24,732 bases of DNA from positions 1 to 24,732 of the IMG/VR virus record IMGVR_UViG_3300017788_000162; one strand, given 5' to 3'. Under the pieces are notes generated by a model. The model had not been told where the DNA came from. It saw only the letters and a program-made list of their open reading frames with translations, and did no database searches. A program made the position numbers and the translations under genes. Each line of letters opens with the position of its first letter. Within the stretch, counting starts at the first letter, position 1. This stretch comes from a virus. Of the stretch, positions 21,318 to 24,732 are shown piece by piece.

Positions 21318-21521
21318 ATGGCAAAAAAAATTCAAATTAAAAACCCAAGGAACAAGGCAGTTCCTAAAGATCCTGATACGTGGGTAAATTCAAGAGAAGA
21401 TATTAAAAGGTTAACTTTTGATATGCCAGCTTCCTTACATGCAAAATTAAAGATTTATGCGGTTAGGGAAAATAAAACGATGGGAGAGGTTATTATTGAC
21501 TTGTTAAAGGAGGAACTGTAA
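21318..21521 (+). CDS. ParG-like ribbon-helix-helix partition protein
   Basis: This 67-residue protein follows parA by five bases. The N-terminal half is basic and probably flexible (MAKKIQIKNPRNKAVPKDPD). The C-terminal half is a ribbon-helix-helix fold: strand RLTFDMP (about residues 31-37), helix SLHAKLKIYAVREN (39-52), turn, and helix MGEVIIDLLKEEL (55-67). In ParF/ParG systems this partner binds the centromere, represses the operon and uses a flexible N-terminal tail to stimulate the ATPase. Size, charge pattern and position all agree. The 26-bp repeats at both ends of the operon are its likely targets. Confidence 0.82.
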   Translation: MAKKIQIKNPRNKAVPKDPDTWVNSREDIKRLTFDMPASLHAKLKIYAVRENKTMGEVIIDLLKEEL

Positions 21522-21524
21522 AAA

Positions 21525-21550
21525 CTTAAATAATTATTTGAGTTTTTAAG
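21525..21550. repeat. 26-bp repeat, right copy, after the partition operon
   Basis: The copy reads CTTAAATAATTATTT, then GAG, then TTTTTAAG. It starts four bases after the parG stop codon and overlaps the end of the leftward repressor gene. The unequal ends (CTTAAA and TTTAAG are complementary) also allow a hairpin, so it could help end transcription of both converging genes. Confidence 0.6.
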
Positions 21551-21815
21551 ATTTTGTTTTTAGTTTGTTACTTTTTAAATTTTTGTTTTGTTTCTTTTTG
21601 TTTTCTGGGTTATAAAAAATATCTGGCCTTAATTCTTCCTCTGTTATTTTGTTTTCTGACAAAAAAACTAGTTCTCTTACCATTTTAGGGGGAATTGCTC
21701 TTGTTCCTTTTATAATATTGTTCATGTGCCCTCTACTTACTCCAAGCCGACGAGCAAGTTCAGCTATTGAACCGACTTTTTTCGTAACCTTTAATAAAAT
21801 TTTGTTTTTATCCAT
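21546..21815 (-). CDS. Cro/YdaS-like repressor (XRE helix-turn-helix)
   Basis: The product is 89 residues when started at ATG 21815 (an in-frame GTG lies two codons earlier). Residues 14-40 form a Cro-type helix-turn-helix: GSIAELARRLGVSRGHMNNI, then IKGTRAIPPKMVRELVFLS. This is followed by ITEEELRPDIF, the ending typical of YdaS/Cro-like phage regulators. A very basic Lys/Asn tail completes it. The gene is transcribed leftward from a promoter whose -35 lies in a perfect 19-bp palindrome. The rightward RecT operon is read from an overlapping divergent promoter. It probably represses that operon and itself. No Shine-Dalgarno site is visible, and the leader is predicted to be very short. Confidence 0.8.
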   Translation of the reverse strand: MDKNKILLKVTKKVGSIAELARRLGVSRGHMNNIIKGTRAIPPKMVRELVFLSENKITEEELRPDIFYNPENKKKQNKNLKSNKLKTKS

Positions 21816-21837
21816 AAACACAACATTAGCATGACAG

Positions 21838-21866
21838 AGTATAAAAGACTATTGACTTGTATTCAA
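21838..21866 (-). promoter_or_regulatory. Leftward promoter of Cro-like repressor
   Basis: On the - strand TTGAAT (21866-21861) and TATACT (21843-21838) are 17 bases apart. The -35 lies inside the palindrome at 21858-21876, so repressor binding would also shut off this promoter. The predicted start leaves a leader of about 15 to 20 bases before the ATG. Confidence 0.6.
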
Positions 21867-21880
21867 ATTGAATACATAAT
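21852..21880 (+). promoter_or_regulatory. Rightward promoter of the RecT operon
   Basis: TTGACT (21852-21857) and CATAAT (21875-21880) are 17 bases apart, a near-consensus promoter. The spacer is almost filled by the 19-bp palindrome, so a bound repressor would block polymerase. A second dyad, TACTTTAAAGTA (21889-21900), lies in the early transcribed region. Confidence 0.7.
21858..21876. promoter_or_regulatory. Operator: perfect 19-bp palindrome between divergent promoters
   Basis: TGTATTCAA-A-TTGAATACA reads the same on both strands apart from the central base. It sits between the -35 and -10 of the rightward promoter and contains the -35 of the leftward one. This is the arrangement expected for a Cro-type repressor controlling both directions. 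Confidence 0.75.
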
Positions 21881-21976
21881 TGTTTTGTTACTTTAAAGTA
21901 TCGCAGCAAGAGAGGCAGTAACCTCAAATGCTGCTAACCACTAACCGTACTAACTATTAAAAAGGAGTACAAGCAA

Positions 21977-22252
21977 ATGGCTACACCTATCGTAACAGAT
22001 CCAAATGTTAATTTTAACGATCGACTAGCACAACCTATCTCAAGCCAACAACCAAACATACTTATTAGGTCTTTCGACTTAATATCTATGAGTTATATGC
22101 CAACGCTGAATAATGCAATATGTATAGTGCGAGATAGAGAAACGGGAGCTGTGAAGCAAAAATTCGCCTCCAATTTGGTTGCTTTTTCTTATGGTAAGGA
22201 TGCGTATTTATTAGAACTCCTCTCAGACATGGGAGGAAATGACTATGTTTAA
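21977..22252 (+). CDS. Hypothetical protein, first gene of RecT operon
   Basis: This 91-residue protein is read from the repressor-controlled promoter after a leader of roughly 90 bases. ATG 21977 has AAGGAG nine bases before it. The N-terminus is polar and probably disordered (VTDPNVNFNDRLAQPISSQQ). The second half looks folded, with strands LIRSFDLISM and AICIVRDRETGAVKQKFA, then VAFSYGKDAYLLELL. No domain is recognised. As the first gene under this repressor, it may be an inhibitor of host functions or a recombination accessory. Confidence 0.6.
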   Translation: MATPIVTDPNVNFNDRLAQPISSQQPNILIRSFDLISMSYMPTLNNAICIVRDRETGAVKQKFASNLVAFSYGKDAYLLELLSDMGGNDYV

Positions 22253-22460
22253 CCAACAACAATTTGAGGACAAGGTCTATGAGTTAGTTACACGTGAAAT
22301 TAATGCCTTTTTTAATAGCAGAGAATTTGTTCAAGCAGACGTTATTAATGCTCAGAAACAAATTTTGCATTCTCTTCATTTTGTTATTGAAGAGACTATT
22401 TCCCAGATTGTATATGGAATGCTTATGATGGCGAATGCCAAGGGAGAGAAGCAAAAATGA
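22245..22460 (+). CDS. Hypothetical 71-residue helical protein
   Basis: I start at ATG 22245 (MFNQQQFEDK) because GGGAGG lies about eight bases before it. An ATG two codons earlier is too close to that site. The product is acidic at its start and then helical (FEDKVYELVTREINAFFNSR, then SLHFVIEETISQIVYGMLMM). It overlaps the first gene by eight bases and the RecT gene by four, so all three are translated together. No family is recognised. Its constant pairing with RecT, if confirmed in relatives, would suggest a partner. Confidence 0.6.
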   Translation: MFNQQQFEDKVYELVTREINAFFNSREFVQADVINAQKQILHSLHFVIEETISQIVYGMLMMANAKGEKQK

Positions 22461-23326
22461 ACACGCAACTTATTACTTCCCAAAACGCGGGCTTTATGGA
22501 CTTTAGTCGTCTTGATGCTGCGTTTGAGTGCTGCAAGATGATTGCCAAAGCCTCTTTTTGTCCCAAAGACTTTAGGGGAAAGCCGGAGGAAGTTCTGTGT
22601 GCTATTCAATATGGCATGGAGATAGGGCTCTCACCGATGCAAGCAATACAGTCTATTGCTGTCATTAACGGCAAACCGAGTATTTATGGTGATGGCCTCA
22701 TTGGGCTTTGCTTATCCTTTTCCGAGTGCGAGTATATCAACGAGCACTTTGATGAAAAGACCATGACTGCTGTTTGCAAGGTTAAACGTAAAGGCAGGCC
22801 AGAGGTTGTTAGTATTTTTAGCAAAGAAAAAGCGATGAATGCGAAATTATGGGGTAAGGATGGACCATGGAAAACCTATCCTGAGCGTATGTTACAAATG
22901 CGAGCCAGAGGGTTTGCTTTGCGTGATGCTTTTGCCGACAGACTAAAGGGCATTATTACCGCAGAGGAAGCAAGGGACTATCCCTCTAGGGAAGAAAAAC
23001 CAGTTAATGTTGTTACTCCTATAAAACCTGCTATTGAAGTAGTGGTAAACTCTTCTATACCGAAAGCTGAGCTTATTTTACCAGAAACTAAAAACCACTT
23101 AATGTTTTTAATAGGGGAACTTCAATTGAGTGCTGAGGTAAAGGCTCAATGGTTCAATAAGTTGAAAATATCTAGTTTAGACGAGTTAAGTGAACTGAAG
23201 GCGCAGCATGAAATACAAAAGATTGAAGCTAAATATCCCGAAGCTGCTGAGGCTTGGATAAATATTAACGAAGTGAGGAAAGGATATAAGGTAGAATTAG
23301 AGGGTAAACACTTAATAGTAAATTAA
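22457..23326 (+). CDS. recT: RecT-like single-strand annealing protein
   Basis: The 289-residue protein resembles the RecT family of phage recombinases, which pair complementary single strands. The family pattern is clear: FCPKDFRGKPEEVLCAIQYG (about residues 34-53), GLSPMQAIQSIAVINGKPSI (about 57-76), then YGDGLIGLC, VKRKGRPEVVSIFS (about 109-122) and LWGKDGPWKTYPERMLQMRA (about 131-150), closed by ARGFALRDAF. Such proteins usually work with an exonuclease that makes single strands, but none is recognised in this window. The C-terminal third (residues 190-289) is less conserved and helical. It is the last gene of the repressor-controlled trio. The presence of a Sak4-like ATPase in another operon makes this the second annealing-type protein here. 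Confidence 0.85.
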   Translation: MNTQLITSQNAGFMDFSRLDAAFECCKMIAKASFCPKDFRGKPEEVLCAIQYGMEIGLSPMQAIQSIAVINGKPSIYGDGLIGLCLSFSECEYINEHFDEKTMTAVCKVKRKGRPEVVSIFSKEKAMNAKLWGKDGPWKTYPERMLQMRARGFALRDAFADRLKGIITAEEARDYPSREEKPVNVVTPIKPAIEVVVNSSIPKAELILPETKNHLMFLIGELQLSAEVKAQWFNKLKISSLDELSELKAQHEIQKIEAKYPEAAEAWININEVRKGYKVELEGKHLIVN

Positions 23327-23522
23327 CTAGCAAATAATGTAGGCAAAAGCGCACAAGACTTTCAGCTTTTGTCTGGTGCAGTTTTTAGAAAATATTAATA
23401 CAATTTTCCTATTGACTATTAGGAAATTACAGTCATGGAGAATACCCACCAAATTATTCTCAGCAACGGTATGGATACTCTTGCTGAGAAACCATCCTAA
23501 ATATGCAAGGAGGATTTTAGGT
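23327..23522. other. Gene-poor gap with hairpins after RecT gene
   Basis: The gap holds CAAAAGC/GCTTTTG (23344-23350 with 23365-23371), an inverted repeat TTTCCTA/TAGGAAA (23405-23411 with 23420-23426), and a perfect 8-bp stem CTCAGCAA/TTGCTGAG (23459-23466 with 23481-23488). A 21-codon ORF (23435-23500) spans the last hairpin. None is a good intrinsic terminator. The layout resembles a small leader-type control element, but its function is unknown. Confidence 0.4.
23435..23500 (+). CDS. Possible 21-codon leader peptide across a hairpin
   Basis: ATG 23435 to TAA 23500 encodes 21 polar residues (MENTHQIILSNGMDTLAEKP, then Ser). The coding sequence contains the whole 8-bp stem at 23459-23488, and the ribosome-binding site of the next small gene lies eight bases after its stop. 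Translation through the stem could control that gene. There is no convincing Shine-Dalgarno site of its own, so the call is weak. Confidence 0.25.
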   Translation: MENTHQIILSNGMDTLAEKPS

Positions 23523-23618
23523 ATGTTGGGAAGACTACATTATTTTTTTGTTGGGTTTAGTTTGTTATTCACTACTTTTTGTTTCTCTTTTGCCGTACAT
23601 GCTTTAAAATTCCAATAA
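23523..23618 (+). CDS. 31-residue membrane peptide
   Basis: ATG 23523 has an ideal AAGGAGG eight bases upstream. The 31-residue product is mostly one hydrophobic, Phe-rich segment (MLGRLHYFFVGFSLLFTTFC, then FSFAVHALKFQ). It has a positive charge at the start and the VHA pattern of a signal-peptidase site. It could be a small toxin of the type I kind, a holin-like peptide, or a short exported peptide. A hairpin immediately upstream may regulate it. The strong ribosome-binding site makes translation likely despite the small size. Confidence 0.5.
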   Translation: MLGRLHYFFVGFSLLFTTFCFSFAVHALKFQ

Positions 23619-23709
23619 CTGGGGAAGGACGCAAATGGCTCTAAATGTGCTAATGCATGTATATCGGAACTTTTTAGTTTAACTGAGCCTTGCCTTAGAG
23701 CTGGAGTTA

Positions 23710-24732
23710 ATGAAAATGTTTTCTATTGAAGATTTGGAGAGAGCTCTAAACGCCACAAATCAACAGCGAGCGGCTTTAAAAGCGCAAGGCTATTCTGACG
23801 GGGCAATAAATCATATTCTTACCCATGGCACATCATCAATTGTAGCCACCTCTCCTGTTGTTGCTTATGTAGGTTCGGAGCCTGTTTATAATTTTGATGT
23901 TACAGACCGCTATGGAAGTAGTCTGCCAACCAGCGCTACGCGTGAAGAACGAATAAATGCTGAAGGACGAAAATGGTCAGCGGCAAATGCTGCACTTAAA
24001 ACTCATATGGAAGAAAATCTACAAGTAGGTCCTTCCAAACAACAGCAAGCACATTATTTAGAGATAGTATGTATTAAAGCACAAAGTTTAGCGTATTATC
24101 CAAATATACCGGCATTAAATCTTTATAAGGACAGCCTTCCCGAATTAGAAGCCAAAAATATTGTGCAATATGAAATTGATTACCTAGGTTGGTATGGAGC
24201 CGTTAGAAATGCAATTGCTGGGTTGAATTTACCACAGTTACAAATTTATATAAATCAACGAGATTGGGATAAAGTATCTCAACAAATTATTCAAGATAGA
24301 ATAAATGATGTTTTGGGCCACCCTAGGCGAAATTTTCTTGAAGAAGAGTTAATTGCAAAACAAAATTATCAAGTACCGATAGAGACTATACAATCTGCGA
24401 TGCAAAAAGCTATTCATGCGGTTGGCGAAACTGTAGAGCAGCAAAAAGCCAATGATTTGTTATATGCAACGATTGAACAGGCCAATAGGCAAATACGGCC
24501 AAGTGATAAAGAAGAACATGGGCTTACAGCTTTAGAAATCCCGCCTCAAATTATTGGAAACCCAGAGGCTATTCATCGATATCTTTCCCAAATTGAACCT
24601 TTAACCCGTTCATTATATTTGAGATGGGAAGCAACATGGTATAAGCCAGATAAGCCACTGGGTGGGTTTATAGGCAAGGTTGGAAGAGAGTTTAATAAGG
24701 GCCTTCGCAATATGGGCCCTATCGGAAAAATA
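23710..24732 (+). CDS. Large unknown protein, partial (runs off right edge)
   Basis: An open frame of 341 codons begins at ATG 23710 and has no stop before the right edge. A second ATG two codons later has the better-spaced GGAG site and may be the true start. The N-terminus is helical (IEDLERALNATNQQRAALKA), followed by a short Ser/Thr-rich section with VVAYVGSEPVYNFDVTDRYG (about residues 50-69). The rest is a long helical, Gln-rich region. The last visible part is Gly-rich and basic (GGFIGKVGREFNKGLRNMGP), somewhat like membrane-active regions of ejected virion proteins. There is no signal peptide. I do not recognise the family; an internal virion or ejection protein is only a suggestion. 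Confidence 0.55.
   Translation, partial: MKMFSIEDLERALNATNQQRAALKAQGYSDGAINHILTHGTSSIVATSPVVAYVGSEPVYNFDVTDRYGSSLPTSATREERINAEGRKWSAANAALKTHMEENLQVGPSKQQQAHYLEIVCIKAQSLAYYPNIPALNLYKDSLPELEAKNIVQYEIDYLGWYGAVRNAIAGLNLPQLQIYINQRDWDKVSQQIIQDRINDVLGHPRRNFLEEELIAKQNYQVPIETIQSAMQKAIHAVGETVEQQKANDLLYATIEQANRQIRPSDKEEHGLTALEIPPQIIGNPEAIHRYLSQIEPLTRSLYLRWEATWYKPDKPLGGFIGKVGREFNKGLRNMGPIGKI

Noticed and set aside
23635-23682. 15-codon ORF before the right-edge gene
   Set aside because: It has a passable AAGGA site but is too short to judge and has no distinctive sequence.
1-24732. tRNA genes, integrase, transposases
   Set aside because: No cloverleaf, no tyrosine or serine recombinase motif and no transposase frame was recognised in any part of the window; this is by eye and a tRNA scan could still find one.

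Overview
This window is AT-rich phage DNA from a Gram-negative host. The host is Gram-negative because the element carries a signal-peptide outer-membrane beta-barrel gene and strong Shine-Dalgarno sites with sigma70-like promoters. A gammaproteobacterium, perhaps a Legionella- or Coxiella-like intracellular lineage, is my guess from base composition and the patatin cargo; it is not proven by the sequence. The gene set is that of a podovirus-like (P22-type head) temperate phage. A plasmid-type partition locus and a second replication initiator suggest that it persists as an extrachromosomal phage-plasmid.

Left block (1-17090, all leftward on the - strand). In transcription order it starts with a DNA-binding regulator (16206-17090) and an early cluster of overlapping genes: an unknown protein, a Sak4-like RecA-fold ATPase, four small proteins (two with a membrane segment) and an SSB-like protein ending in an acidic, F-terminal tail. 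Next come a lambda O-like initiator and a P-like helicase-loader candidate, a free-standing HNH homing endonuclease, and a small helical protein. The late genes follow: small and large terminase, then a cargo/adsorption cassette (outer-membrane barrel, patatin phospholipase, three tail-fibre genes and a 59-codon ORF), then portal, a small virion protein and the start of a scaffold-like protein that runs off the left edge.

Centre (17091-20670). A control region holds two related inverted repeats, a leftward terminator and a promoter-to-terminator unit that may encode a small RNA. It is followed rightward by a fragment of an HNH-type protein and a DUF3987/YfjI-like gene. Facing them is a leftward winged-helix replication protein whose linker contains three 22-bp palindromic iterons. 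Beyond it lies a second compact promoter-hairpin-terminator unit.

Right block (20671-24732). A ParF/ParG-like partition operon is bracketed by a 26-bp near-identical AT-rich repeat. Then come a Cro/YdaS-like repressor and a divergent rightward operon whose promoters share a perfect 19-bp palindrome. The operon encodes two small proteins and a RecT-like annealing protein, followed by a tiny membrane peptide and a large unknown protein running off the right edge.

The main result is that there appear to be two replicons. Each has an initiator with an N-terminal winged helix and repeated palindromic DNA in its inter-domain linker, and each array contains 22-bp spacing: one initiator is paired with a P-like loader (lytic type), the other sits beside parAB (plasmid type). 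No integrase, lysis gene, tRNA or CRISPR array was seen; coat and other tail genes probably lie outside the window.
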